Source: Paenibacillus psychroresistens
Lineage (GTDB): Bacteria; Bacillota; Bacilli; Paenibacillales; NBRC-103111
DNA: 64,000 nt
Assembly (NCBI RefSeq): GCF_009728935.1
Contig: NZ_CP034235.1
Location: 2,208,001 to 2,272,000, forward strand
Direction of reading: 5' to 3'
Position numbers and translations under genes: made by a program
In this document: piece after piece, positions 1 to 9,018 of the stretch
How the letters are laid out: every line of letters begins with the position of its first letter
Position numbering within the stretch: the first letter of the stretch is position 1
Notes under the pieces: model-generated
Told to the model about the DNA's origin: nothing
Seen by the model: only the letters and a program-made list of their open reading frames with translations
The model's database searches: none

Positions 1-762
1 TATTCCGATGGTCCATTGCCTTTTGGCACCGATAAAAGCGTACATGGTGATGGTTCCTATGAGGCGGGACTTAATGCAGTAGCCCATCTTTATAATACGA
101 GCGCAGTTAATCACGGAGGGGTCAATCAAGCGGTTTATAACCAGAAGGATAGGCGCCAGGAGATTTTCTCAATTGGCGTATTGGATATTGAGCGCAGTCA
201 AGAAGCGAGTATTAAACCACAGGTTTGGCAGACGGATACTTGTGTTGGTCACTGGTTTTATGATGTACGCAGCGAGTATAAGAAACCAGGCCACGTTATT
301 GAAATACTGGTTGACATTATATCGAAAAACGGCAACCTTTTATTGAATCTTCCTCAAAAGCCAGATGGTACACTAGATGATGAATGTACTTTTATTCTAA
401 CGGAAATGGCCAAATGGAATAAAGTTTGTGGAGAAGGAGTTTATGGCACACGTCCCTTCCGTATTGCTGTTGAGGGTCCTGCTAGTGTTGTCATTGATGG
501 GTTTAAAGAGGAAGCCGTGTATTGGACGTATGCAGATTTTCGCTTCACCCAAAAAGGAAATATTTTATATGCTTTTCAAATGCGTTGGCCAGATAACAAC
601 AGAGCTGTTATTCATTCTCTTACAACTGCTGAGAAAGTAAAATCCGTACGGCTTTTGGGTTTTGGCGAAGTTCAGTTCGAACAGCCATATGGAACACTCG
701 TGGTAAGTCTGCCTGATCATCAGCCTACAAAGTATGTGAATTGCTTAGCTATTGAACTTTAA
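1..762 (+). CDS. Alpha-L-fucosidase (GH29), 3' part only
   Basis: Open from the left edge of the window, so the start and most of the catalytic barrel lie outside it; about 253 codons are visible. The visible part includes the GH29-like stretch with GHWFYD near codon 83 and the strand GNLLLNLPQKPDG near codon 112, followed by a C-terminal beta-sandwich of the kind found on bacterial fucosidases. Family knowledge: such enzymes release alpha-L-fucose from oligosaccharides by a retaining mechanism. No signal peptide can be judged. It is 39 bases ahead of a GH43 gene on the same strand and probably cotranscribed with it, which suggests joint breakdown of an imported fucose-containing oligosaccharide. 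The assignment to GH29 is firm; the true substrate is not known. Confidence 0.85.
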   Translation, partial: YSDGPLPFGTDKSVHGDGSYEAGLNAVAHLYNTSAVNHGGVNQAVYNQKDRRQEIFSIGVLDIERSQEASIKPQVWQTDTCVGHWFYDVRSEYKKPGHVIEILVDIISKNGNLLLNLPQKPDGTLDDECTFILTEMAKWNKVCGEGVYGTRPFRIAVEGPASVVIDGFKEEAVYWTYADFRFTQKGNILYAFQMRWPDNNRAVIHSLTTAEKVKSVRLLGFGEVQFEQPYGTLVVSLPDHQPTKYVNCLAIEL

Positions 763-801
763 TAAATAAGCGAATTATCAACATTTAATGGGGGAAGCAG
801 C

Positions 802-2355
802 ATGCATAATGCAATGGAACTATCAAAATCCGGTTTATGGGGAGATCAAGGAGATGGCACCTATATCAATCCTATTCTGCCAGGAGATTATAGCGATCCT
901 GATGTTATTGGAGTTGGCAGTGATTATTACTGCATTTCCTCTACCTTTCATTTATCTCCAGGAATGATTGTTATGCATTCCAAAGATCTTGTGAATTGGA
1001 GCAGTATCGGGCATGTCGTGGATGACATAACTCAGATTAGCCCGAAGCTGAATTATGATAAAATGAACCACCACGGCAGAGGAATTTGGGCGGGGGCAAT
1101 TCGTTTCCACAATGGCAAGTTTTGGGTGTATTTCTGTACACCTGATGAGGGTTTTTTTATGAGTACGGCAACAAACCCTGAGGGGCCATGGGAACCATTG
1201 CAGCACATATGGGATGTAGCTGGTTGGGATGATTGCTGCCCATTCTGGGATGACGATGGACAAGGCTACTTAGCTACCACTCATTTTGCAGATAACTATC
1301 AGATGCATCTGATTAAGATGAGTAACGATGGCAAACAACTATTAATGGAGAGCGATGTTATTTTTCATCAATATAAAGGCAGTGAAGCAAGCAAGCTTTA
1401 TAAAATAAACGAGCTTTATTATTTTTTCCATAGTGAGATTAGGGTTGAATCAGGTAATGAGGTGAGAGTTGTTATGATGCTGCGAGCTTCCAGCCTATAT
1501 GGCCCCTATGAAGAAAAGGAAATTCTGCATACGCATGGTGAGGAATTGGATCGGGAGCCTAATCAAGGGGGATTAGTGCAAGCTCCAACGGGTGAATGGT
1601 TGTTTATTACCCACCATGGATCATGTGGATATTTGGAAGGAAGAACTTTGAGTTTATTGCCTGTAACTTGGATGGATGGTTGGCCTATTATTGGAGAAGA
1701 CATTGATGGTGACGGCATTGGCGAAATGGTTTGGGGAGGGAAAAAACCGATAGCAGGCTACCCGATTGTACTTCCTAATCAAAGCGACGATTTTAAACAT
1801 CCCAAGCTCAAGCATCATTGGGAGTGGAGTCATCAGCCAAGATCAGACAAATGGTCGTTAACGGAAAGACCAGGATTTTTAAGGCTGCATGCTTGTATTC
1901 CTCTGGAGATTGGGAATTTTTTTACGGTTTGTAATGTGCTGACTCAAAGAGCAATGAAAACCGCTAAAAGCGAAGTCATTGTCAAAATAGATCTAACCGG
2001 CATGGAAGATGGACAGGAAGCGGGCATATGCCATATGGGAACCCAATATTGTACTTTAGGAGTTTGCCAGCAAGGCAGTATAAAGCGTTTAAAATACAAT
2101 GATACAGGGACGTGTTCTGACGGACCCATAATAGAAGGTTCATTCTTATGGTTGAAGTCTTCTTGGAATCTTGATGGGATCCATACTTATGCATATAGCT
2201 TAAACGGGGAGGATTTCCAAGATTTTGGCGGACAGTATCAGTTAAACTGGGGATTCTATAGAGGGGATCGAGTAGGCTTATATTGCTATAATGAAAAAAC
2301 CGAAAAAGGATATTTGGATGTAGAGTGGTTTCAATATCATTATCTAAGTAACTGA
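802..2355 (+). CDS. Glycoside hydrolase family 43 (beta-xylosidase/alpha-L-arabinofuranosidase type)
   Basis: 517 residues, no signal peptide, so cytoplasmic. The N-terminal five-bladed propeller carries the expected acidic triad: general base D32 in YSDPDVI, pKa modulator D144 in the segment before PFWDDDG, and proton donor E195 in GSEASKLYK. From about residue 325 a concanavalin-like beta-sandwich follows, as in the two-domain beta-xylosidases of GH43. Length fits that class. The start is supported by GGGGGAAG eight bases before the ATG. It follows the fucosidase gene closely. Family knowledge covers beta-xylosidase and alpha-arabinofuranosidase; which one cannot be told from sequence reading alone. 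Confidence 0.9.
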   Translation: MHNAMELSKSGLWGDQGDGTYINPILPGDYSDPDVIGVGSDYYCISSTFHLSPGMIVMHSKDLVNWSSIGHVVDDITQISPKLNYDKMNHHGRGIWAGAIRFHNGKFWVYFCTPDEGFFMSTATNPEGPWEPLQHIWDVAGWDDCCPFWDDDGQGYLATTHFADNYQMHLIKMSNDGKQLLMESDVIFHQYKGSEASKLYKINELYYFFHSEIRVESGNEVRVVMMLRASSLYGPYEEKEILHTHGEELDREPNQGGLVQAPTGEWLFITHHGSCGYLEGRTLSLLPVTWMDGWPIIGEDIDGDGIGEMVWGGKKPIAGYPIVLPNQSDDFKHPKLKHHWEWSHQPRSDKWSLTERPGFLRLHACIPLEIGNFFTVCNVLTQRAMKTAKSEVIVKIDLTGMEDGQEAGICHMGTQYCTLGVCQQGSIKRLKYNDTGTCSDGPIIEGSFLWLKSSWNLDGIHTYAYSLNGEDFQDFGGQYQLNWGFYRGDRVGLYCYNEKTEKGYLDVEWFQYHYLSN

Positions 2356-2368
2356 AAATGTATTTAAG

Positions 2369-2467
2369 CTTTAAGAAAGTAAGGCTATTGAGTAACCATT
2401 ATGTACGAGTATGTATTTCGTTTGGATTCCACTCGACATACATATTCTCCGCTAAGGTTTCTTAAAG
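2369..2467. other. Nested inverted repeats in the 202-base gap before the AraC gene
   Basis: A perfect 10-bp outer stem (CTTTAAGAAA at 2369-2378 with TTTCTTAAAG at 2458-2467) encloses a second 10-bp stem (2400-2410 with 2431-2440, one bulged A, 20-base loop). No gene is seen in the gap. It could be a folded RNA leader, a weak terminator for the GH43 transcript, or remnant DNA. AT-rich sequence makes chance pairing possible, though two nested perfect 10-bp stems are more than expected. Confidence 0.4.
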
Positions 2468-2556
2468 GCCTTTTTGGCATAGAAATATGAATTCCAAACC
2501 TCTGAATAATTGAAAACGCTATCAAAATACTATGAGTTAATAGGGGGACAAAAAAT

Positions 2557-4737
2557 ATGTCCATTTTTTCTAAAATATCGAGAAGATTTCTAATTTCATA
2601 CATCATTATTCTAATCATTCCTAATATCACAGGTTATATTTCTTATCGGGTTTCGATTGATGCTGCCAAGGCTAGTTCAATTGAAGCCAGCTTAATGCTG
2701 TTAAAGCAAAGTAAAGAAGTATTAGAGCGTCGAATGGCTGAGGTAGAAGGCTTTACCAGGCAGCTGTCCATAAATCAGGATATGATCAAACTTATTAATG
2801 AAAGAATGCAAGGAAATCTTTATAACGTTTATGGTTTGTGGAAAAACGCAAGAGATATGATCTCCTATAGCCAGACAAATGACTTTTTGGAGAATTTCTA
2901 TATTTATCTAAATAATTACAATGTTATCCTCGCACAAGGCTCTGCATTTTATCGATTGGAGCATTACTACGAGCTTTATCATTATAATAATCTTAGCTTT
3001 AATGAATGGGAAAAAACATTTCTGCATCAAAGTCATCATAGTGAAATTTATCAGCTTAGCCCATTCACGAGAAGAACGGAACAAACCTCTGTTATTACCT
3101 TTATCCAATCACTGCCATTGGATAGCTTTAATAATCCACAGGCTACCGTAGTGATCGTAATAGATGAGAAGAAAATAAGCAGCTTTCTGGGAAGCATTTC
3201 GGATCAGTATAATGGGTGGGCTCACATTACGGATAGCAAGGGAAATACATTGCTCCAAACAGGCATTGACGATACGCAGTTTAAGGCTCTTTCCCTCAGC
3301 CAATTAGAAAAAGGCTCCGAATCTAGTGAACAACGCAATAATACTATAATAATCTCTATACGCTCTGAAAAGAATGGTTGGCTATATACAGCGGGCATAC
3401 CTAAACAAACCCTGATGAAAAAGGCCAATACAATTAAGCATATTACTTGGAGCTTAACTGCTGTTGAATTATTGGTTGGATTATTAATTGGCTTCTTGCT
3501 TGCTTATCGGAATAGTGCTCCGTTAAAACAATTGGAGAATGATTTGAAACGGCAAATCCCGCTTCTAAGAGATGCATTCGTTAAACGGCTTATCGCTAGT
3601 GAATTCCAATCTACTCAAGAAATAATGGCAATCGCTGCTCAGACCAAGGTTGGTTTAATAGGGGATTTTGGAAATGTCGGCATTGTGCAAATAAATGGAT
3701 ATGGGGGGATTGATAGTAAGGAAATCCTCAATGAATTAAGCGTAGCCCGTCTGGTTGTGAAAAAAATGCTGGAGGAAATCGATAACAGTCAGATGATGAC
3801 TAATCTGGGTTCTGATCAGATCGTCATTCTGTTTACTTCCTCAAGTGAGTTGGATGATTTATGGCAAAGAAAGGTTGAGCAAATATTGGAGCGGCTTACA
3901 TTTATAGCTGATAGAGATTATCGGATGTCTATAACAGTAGCTATGGGCTCTATGTATCAATCTCTTTTTGATATTAGCCGCTCGTTCGATGAAGCTAAGC
4001 AAGCTATAGAGTATGCGATTTTTACAAATAAGGACGGGACGATTTGGTATCAGAATATTACCAAGGAAACCGTTATGTACTATTATCCTATCGAATTGGA
4101 GCAGCGTTTACAGAATACTATTAAAGTCGGTGATTTCGAAGAGGTTAAACGAATTATAACGAACATTTTTCATTTGAATTTTGAAGTAAGGGAACTCTCG
4201 TTAGACATGAAAAATCAGCTCATAGGGGAGCTAAAGGGGACAATGCTGAAGCTTCTCGATCAAAAAACCTTTCAAGATTCTGAGTTAACCTGGGTAATAA
4301 AAAGTGAAATCGTTCAAATTCTACCGACGGATGGAATTGAACAGTTCAAAATCGATATGGAGAAGGCAATCGAGAAGCTGTGCAACTTGATTGTGAAGCG
4401 AAAGCATGAGCAATATAACGAAACTATAGATAAAATTAAGCGATATATCGAAGAAATGTATATGGATCCTGAATTGTCGCTTTTTCGAATAGCTGAGCAG
4501 GTAGGCAAACAGGAGAAATATATTTCGCAATTCTATAAAGAACAAACAGGAGATAACTTATCGGATTATTTAGAAAAATTAAGAATTTCTAAAGCATCGG
4601 AATTGTTAACAGAAAAGAGGTTGACGATCGATGAAATTGCTTTGAGTGTTGGCTATCATAGCTCCCATTCCTTTAGAAGAGCTTTTAAACGTATTTTAGG
4701 TATACTGCCAAGTACTTACAGGCAATCTGATGAGTAA
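2557..4737 (+). CDS. Membrane-anchored AraC-family regulator with extracellular sensor
   Basis: 726 residues. A transmembrane helix lies near residues 10-32 and a second near 297-318, bracketing an extracytoplasmic Cache-like sensor of about 265 residues. The cytoplasmic half ends in an AraC double helix-turn-helix from about residue 625, with the typical final helix around SVGYHSSHSFRRAFKR and the ending LPSTYRQ. The ATG follows AGGGGGACA. This architecture, common in Paenibacillus, senses a ligand outside the membrane and activates a neighbouring glycan operon without a separate kinase. A terminator follows, and the importer genes downstream begin behind a tandem-repeat operator at 4822-4889 that is the likeliest target (inference). 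Confidence 0.88.
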   Translation: MSIFSKISRRFLISYIIILIIPNITGYISYRVSIDAAKASSIEASLMLLKQSKEVLERRMAEVEGFTRQLSINQDMIKLINERMQGNLYNVYGLWKNARDMISYSQTNDFLENFYIYLNNYNVILAQGSAFYRLEHYYELYHYNNLSFNEWEKTFLHQSHHSEIYQLSPFTRRTEQTSVITFIQSLPLDSFNNPQATVVIVIDEKKISSFLGSISDQYNGWAHITDSKGNTLLQTGIDDTQFKALSLSQLEKGSESSEQRNNTIIISIRSEKNGWLYTAGIPKQTLMKKANTIKHITWSLTAVELLVGLLIGFLLAYRNSAPLKQLENDLKRQIPLLRDAFVKRLIASEFQSTQEIMAIAAQTKVGLIGDFGNVGIVQINGYGGIDSKEILNELSVARLVVKKMLEEIDNSQMMTNLGSDQIVILFTSSSELDDLWQRKVEQILERLTFIADRDYRMSITVAMGSMYQSLFDISRSFDEAKQAIEYAIFTNKDGTIWYQNITKETVMYYYPIELEQRLQNTIKVGDFEEVKRIITNIFHLNFEVRELSLDMKNQLIGELKGTMLKLLDQKTFQDSELTWVIKSEIVQILPTDGIEQFKIDMEKAIEKLCNLIVKRKHEQYNETIDKIKRYIEEMYMDPELSLFRIAEQVGKQEKYISQFYKEQTGDNLSDYLEKLRISKASELLTEKRLTIDEIALSVGYHSSHSFRRAFKRILGILPSTYRQSDE

Positions 4738-4773
4738 AACAGTATGAAACCAGGAAATACCACAATTCCACAG

Positions 4774-4807
4774 AAAAGATATGTCCGTTTTACGGTCATA
4801 TCTTTTT
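4774..4807 (+). terminator. Rho-independent terminator after the AraC gene
   Basis: AAAAGATATG, then a CCG/CGG stem around TTTTA, then CATATCTTTTT; one T-T mismatch in an otherwise continuous stem, ending in a T run. It separates the regulator from the importer operon. Confidence 0.75.
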
Positions 4808-4821
4808 GTAGATGGAAAAAG

Positions 4822-4916
4822 GCACTTTTAAGGATAATTGTACCTAGTTAAAAACAAGAGAAAAGCACCTTTAATTTGAAATGTACCTATACTCCATGCA
4901 GGAGTAATCCTATAAT
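4822..4916 (+). promoter_or_regulatory. Importer-1 promoter with 43-bp tandem operator
   Basis: Two direct repeats of 25 bp, at 4822-4846 and 4865-4889, share GCAC(T/C)TTTAA at the left and TGTACCTA at the right, with the two blocks 17 bp apart in each copy and the copies exactly 43 bp apart (four helical turns). The second copy reaches a -35-like TATACT at 4888-4893, 17 bp before a perfect -10 TATAAT at 4911-4916. Adjacent tandem sites abutting a poor -35 are typical of AraC-type activators. The membrane AraC protein at 2557 is the obvious candidate; that link is inferred. A small ACTCC/GGAGT palindrome lies in the spacer. Confidence 0.65.
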
Positions 4917-4973
4917 CAGAAATTGTAAGCGCGAACAAATCGCTATGAAGTAGAAATGGCAGGGGTGGTTACT

Positions 4974-5942
4974 TTGGATACGATTATTGAAACGAAACAC
5001 GAAGTTAAGAGAAGGAGTGGAAAATCATCTAATCTGCGAGCAATTGCGAGGAAGAGCTTTAAACGACATTGGCAGCTATATTTGCTTATAATCCCACCAG
5101 TAATTTTCTTTCTTGTTTTTAAATATATTCCGATGTTCAATGCAGTACTTGCATTTAAGGACTACAACGTGATTAAGGGGATATGGGGCAGCCCCTGGGT
5201 CGGTACCCGATATTTTAAATTGTTTTTCGAGAATCCGGCTTTTTCCACTTTGATTAAGAATACCCTTCTTATTTCTTTGTTTCAGTTAGCCATTGGCTTT
5301 CCTATTCCCATTCTGCTGGCAATTGCACTTAATGAAATCAAAAGCAGACGCTTTAAACGTACCGTTCAAATGGTAACCTATGCACCCTATTTTATATCGA
5401 CCGTCGTCATGGTCTCCGTCATCATACTGTTCCTTTCCCCACGTCTAGGGATTATCAATACAATTATGAACTCGTTGGGAATCGATTCAATTAATTTTCT
5501 AGGAGTTTCAAGCATGTTTCGCTCGATTTATGTGTTTTCAGACATTTGGCAAACAGCCGGATACTCAGCTGTTATCTATTTGGCGGCTCTCTCAGGTGTG
5601 GATCCTTCTTTATATGAAGCGGCAAAAGTGGATGGAGCCTCCCGTATTCAAAAAATATTAAATGTTGATCTTCCTGGTCTGATGCCTGCAGCCATAATAA
5701 TTCTGATTCTTAGTGTAGGGAGTATCATGGCGATAGGTTTTGAGAAAATTTATTTGCTGCAAAACCCGTTAAATCTGGCAACATCAGAAATCATTTCAAC
5801 TTACGTTTATAAAATCGGGTTGCTTAATGCAAATTATAGCTTTGCAAGCGCTGTAGGATTATTCAATTCCATGATTAATCTCATTCTTCTGCTTATGGTT
5901 AACACATTGGCAAAACGATTTTCCAATAACAGTTTATGGTAG
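4974..5942 (+). CDS. Sugar ABC importer permease, LplB/YteP type (importer 1)
   Basis: About 322 residues with six predicted transmembrane helices; the first helix starts around LYLLIIPPVIFFLVFKYIP. The cytoplasmic EAA loop (EAAKVDGASRIQKI) that docks the ATPase is near residue 215. It belongs to the binding-protein-dependent permeases that import complex oligosaccharides. An ATG at 4956 extends the frame, but it has no ribosome binding site, while AGGGGTGG at 4961-4968 sits five bases before TTG 4974, which I prefer. The partner permease follows after 25 bases and the binding protein after that. As usual for this group, no ATPase is encoded nearby; a shared MsmX-like ATPase elsewhere is expected. 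Confidence 0.9.
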   Translation: MDTIIETKHEVKRRSGKSSNLRAIARKSFKRHWQLYLLIIPPVIFFLVFKYIPMFNAVLAFKDYNVIKGIWGSPWVGTRYFKLFFENPAFSTLIKNTLLISLFQLAIGFPIPILLAIALNEIKSRRFKRTVQMVTYAPYFISTVVMVSVIILFLSPRLGIINTIMNSLGIDSINFLGVSSMFRSIYVFSDIWQTAGYSAVIYLAALSGVDPSLYEAAKVDGASRIQKILNVDLPGLMPAAIIILILSVGSIMAIGFEKIYLLQNPLNLATSEIISTYVYKIGLLNANYSFASAVGLFNSMINLILLLMVNTLAKRFSNNSLW

Positions 5943-5967
5943 AAGACATCTTAAGGAGGAAATCCGA

Positions 5968-6861
5968 ATGAAGCAGAAACAAACTATTCAGGAATCGTTC
6001 GGAGATCGAATATTCCTTGTGCTGGTTTATGTATTTTTAACCCTTATCTTGCTAGTTGTCTTATATCCGCTAATTTATATCGTGAGTTCATCATTTAGCA
6101 GCGCGGCTGCCGTTTCATCTGGGCGAGTATGGCTGTGGCCAGTTGATATATCCCTGAAAGGATATTCTACCGTGTTACGAAATTCGCAAGTCATCAGCGG
6201 ATATGGAAATTCGTTATTCTATACTAGCATAGGAACACTGATTAGCGTCACGTTAACCATCATGATCGCTTACCCTTTATCCAAAAAAACATTTTTCGGC
6301 AGAAAAGGTTTAATGATTTTCATTACATTTACAATGCTTTTCTCAGGTGGGCTGATCCCAACTTATCTTGTAGTAAAGACATTAGGGTTGATCGACACTC
6401 GTTGGGCACTTCTGCTTCCGAATGCAATCTGGGTCTGGCAGGTTATTATCGCGCGGACTTTTTTTCAATCATCAATTCCGGATGAGTTATCTGAAGCGAG
6501 TGAGATGGATGGATGCAGCGACTTTCGATTTATATTCAGTATCATTCTCCCGCTTTCCAAGCCAATTATCGCAGTATTAGCTTTAATGTATGCCGTTGGA
6601 CAATGGAACGCATACTTTGATTCTTTGATTTATTTAAAATCGCAGGGATTATACCCGCTCCAGCTGATCCTGAGGAGCATTCTAATTCTCAACAATGGCA
6701 CCGGTAGTGTGGATGCAGGGAAAATAGTCGAAAGACAACAGATGGTTAATCTTATGAAATATTCACTTATTGTGGTGGCAAGCTTACCTGTACTTATCAT
6801 CTATCCTTTCGTTCAACGTTATTTTGTGCAAGGGATGATGATTGGATCAGTTAAAGGCTAA
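5968..6861 (+). CDS. Sugar ABC importer permease, YtcP type (importer 1)
   Basis: 297 residues, six transmembrane helices, EAA loop around SEASEMDGCSDFRFIF near residue 176. The ending, a hydrophobic helix then YFVQGMMIGSVKG, is characteristic of this half of the permease pair. TAAGGAGGA lies seven bases before the ATG. It forms the membrane channel with the preceding permease and serves the lipoprotein that follows. Confidence 0.9.
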   Translation: MKQKQTIQESFGDRIFLVLVYVFLTLILLVVLYPLIYIVSSSFSSAAAVSSGRVWLWPVDISLKGYSTVLRNSQVISGYGNSLFYTSIGTLISVTLTIMIAYPLSKKTFFGRKGLMIFITFTMLFSGGLIPTYLVVKTLGLIDTRWALLLPNAIWVWQVIIARTFFQSSIPDELSEASEMDGCSDFRFIFSIILPLSKPIIAVLALMYAVGQWNAYFDSLIYLKSQGLYPLQLILRSILILNNGTGSVDAGKIVERQQMVNLMKYSLIVVASLPVLIIYPFVQRYFVQGMMIGSVKG

Positions 6862-6959
6862 TAGTTACCGCTATAAAAGGGGGGATCTATATGTAAGATC
6901 AGCTGTGGAAATGTCATAATATTCACTAAAAATTATGGATGAAAAGGGAGAGGTTGCTA

Positions 6960-8627
6960 TTGAAAAATTATTTAATGACTCTGACTGCAGCAGTTTTAGT
7001 ATTTGGTATTATTGTATCAGGTTGCTCCAGTACTAAAAAAGATGCGGACAATACAGAGAATACGGCTGCAGCTACAAATGGTAGCGAATCCGCTAAAGTG
7101 GTAAATATAAGTGTTTTTGCACAGCAAGGCACGGATCAGGATTTGAAGACAAATTTGTTTACTAAAGTCGTCGAGGAAAAAACCAATGTCCATTTTGATT
7201 GGACGACAGTACCTTTTGATGGAGCAGCTGAAAAAAGGCAGATTTCGCTAGCTAGCGGAGATTACCCAGCCTTGTATATGCTTATTCCATGGGTTGATAA
7301 GTTCTCCCAAACGGATTTGATTCGTTTCGGCAACCAGGGTGTACTTGTCCCATTCAACGATTTGATCGCTAAATATGCGCCGAATATCCAAAAAGTCATA
7401 GAATCAAATGAGTACTATAAAGCAATGAATACTGCGCCTGACGGCAAGATATATGGCCTCAACCAATTAAATGAATGCTTCCATTGTTCATATCCCAATA
7501 AAATGTGGTTGAACACTAAATGGCTGAAACAGCTGAATCTTGAAGTGCCTAAAACGACCGAGGACTTTAAAAAAGTGTTGGAAGCATTTAAAACACAAGA
7601 TCCAAATGGCAACGGCAAGAAGGATGAAGTTCCATTGAGCGGTTCCACAGAAATCTACGGTGTACATGTCATCCCGTATCTGATGAACGGATTTATTTAT
7701 GACGATGACAGAACGTATCTGACCCTTAATGGCGGCAAGGTGGATATTGCAGCCAATAAGAATGAATGGAAAGAAGGCTTAACGTACATCAAGTCATTGT
7801 TTGATGAAGGCTTGATTGACCCGGGTGCATTCAGCCAAAATGCAGAAGCTTTTAAGAAAATTGGCGACAATGCAGATGCACAGCTTCTTGGTGCTGGTGT
7901 TGGCATGCATCCTGCCATTTTTGTTAATACAGCGCCAGGTAACAAATTCGGCAATGATTATAATCCTATTCCACCGTTGACTGGACCACATGCAGCGTAT
8001 TCGACTTATGTCTATCCAGTCGATCCAGGAGCAACATTTGTCTTAACCAACAAAGCTAATGAAGAACAGCAAATAGCTGCAATTAAAATGCTGGACTATG
8101 TTTTCACTCAAGAAGGACAGCTTTTAGGTAATTATGGGGAAGAGAATATAGATTGGACAAAACCAAAAGCCGGAGATGTAGCGATTGAGAAAAGTGCAAC
8201 GCCGATTTTTGCTACAATTGCTTTAAAAGATGGGGAAAAACCGCACAATAGCTCATGGGGTGCTTTAGCGCAATACAATCACAGCAAGGATTTTCGTAAT
8301 GGATGGGTTCAAGCGACCGATATTTATGGATCAACGGGTTATGAGCGCAGACTTCAAGAAGCAACCAGTCTATATGACGGGCAACAGCCAGAAGAAGTAT
8401 TTCCACATTGGGCTATTTGGATTGACCCTGCTGCATCTGACCAAGCGAGCATGATGCAAACGAATATTAAGGATTACATCGATCAGAATGCGCTTCAATT
8501 TGTAACAGGCGGGAAAAGCCTAGAGAAGGATTGGGATTCCTATATTAAAGGACTTGAAGCTTTAAACTTGAAAGGTTACTTGGAGATCATGCAGAAGGCG
8601 CTTGATTCATCAACTGCAACTAAGTAA
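6960..8627 (+). CDS. Extracellular solute-binding lipoprotein (importer 1)
   Basis: About 555 residues. The N-terminus is a lipoprotein signal with lipobox IVSGC, then a low-complexity Ser/Thr/Asn/Ala tether, then the large two-lobed binding domain of the LplA-like proteins of Paenibacillus. An ATG at 6939 is in frame, but its first codons contain the ribosome binding site (AAGGGAGAGG at 6944-6953) of TTG 6960, which gives the normal signal peptide start MKNYLMTLT. It captures oligosaccharides outside the membrane for the two permeases upstream. The sugar is unknown. A good terminator follows the stop codon. Confidence 0.88.
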   Translation: MKNYLMTLTAAVLVFGIIVSGCSSTKKDADNTENTAAATNGSESAKVVNISVFAQQGTDQDLKTNLFTKVVEEKTNVHFDWTTVPFDGAAEKRQISLASGDYPALYMLIPWVDKFSQTDLIRFGNQGVLVPFNDLIAKYAPNIQKVIESNEYYKAMNTAPDGKIYGLNQLNECFHCSYPNKMWLNTKWLKQLNLEVPKTTEDFKKVLEAFKTQDPNGNGKKDEVPLSGSTEIYGVHVIPYLMNGFIYDDDRTYLTLNGGKVDIAANKNEWKEGLTYIKSLFDEGLIDPGAFSQNAEAFKKIGDNADAQLLGAGVGMHPAIFVNTAPGNKFGNDYNPIPPLTGPHAAYSTYVYPVDPGATFVLTNKANEEQQIAAIKMLDYVFTQEGQLLGNYGEENIDWTKPKAGDVAIEKSATPIFATIALKDGEKPHNSSWGALAQYNHSKDFRNGWVQATDIYGSTGYERRLQEATSLYDGQQPEEVFPHWAIWIDPAASDQASMMQTNIKDYIDQNALQFVTGGKSLEKDWDSYIKGLEALNLKGYLEIMQKALDSSTATK

Positions 8628-8655
8628 TAATCCCAATTCATTTAAAGCAGCCATG

Positions 8656-8688
8656 AAGACGTCTCTATCGAAGGATAGGACGTCTTTT
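8656..8688 (+). terminator. Rho-independent terminator of importer 1
   Basis: AAGACGTC and GACGTCTT form an 8-bp stem that continues, past one bulged T, into CTATC/GATAG around a GAAG tetraloop, followed by a T run. Confidence 0.85.
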
Positions 8689-8852
8689 CATGTAGGTCCT
8701 GTAAAAAAAGTATTAAAGGATTCCTCAGAGCAGATCCGCAAACAACTTATGTTTTCCGCTTTGATAACTGAGAACCATTCTTTCTGTTTGGGGACACGAT
8801 GTAAATCAATTCGGCGCGCAATATTGCTATGTGGATGTTAGACGATGCTAAG

Positions 8853-8883
8853 AAACGTACGGCTTCATGCTGCGCGTTTTTTT
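8853..8883 (+). terminator. Second terminator-like hairpin
   Basis: AAACG/CGTTT outer pairs and CGGC/GCTG inner pairs around a short loop, followed by seven T. It lies in the 391-base gap 8628-9018, which holds no convincing gene; a 79-codon frame across 8602-8841 starts inside the importer gene and resembles nothing. Confidence 0.55.
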
Positions 8884-8951
8884 ATTGTATTAAAACATAA
8901 ATGGACTATAAAAATGAAGAAAGTATTATATCTCGGAAAAAACAGTTGTTT

Positions 8952-8974
8952 TATAATTTATGTAAGCACTTACA
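8952..8974 (+). promoter_or_regulatory. Probable promoter -10 and cre-like site before the secreted protein
   Basis: TATAAT at 8952-8957 is followed by TGTAAGCACTTACA at 8961-8974, which fits the CcpA cre consensus TGWAANCGNTNWCA at all but one position (CA instead of CG at the centre). A cre at the start of transcription normally means repression by preferred sugars. The -35 is not clear. Confidence 0.5.
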
Positions 8975-9018
8975 AGAAATCAATAGGAGGTTAGATTTTT
9001 TTAAGAGGTGTAAGCGCG

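Noticed and set aside
4774-4916. Riboswitch before importer 1
   Set aside because: The hairpin at 4774 is a normal terminator, and the repeats at 4822-4889 lie upstream of the -10, so they are DNA sites rather than part of the RNA.
8602-8841. 79-codon plus-strand frame across the end of importer 1 and two terminators
   Set aside because: Starts inside the lipoprotein gene, runs through a strong terminator hairpin, has no own ribosome binding site and no recognisable content.
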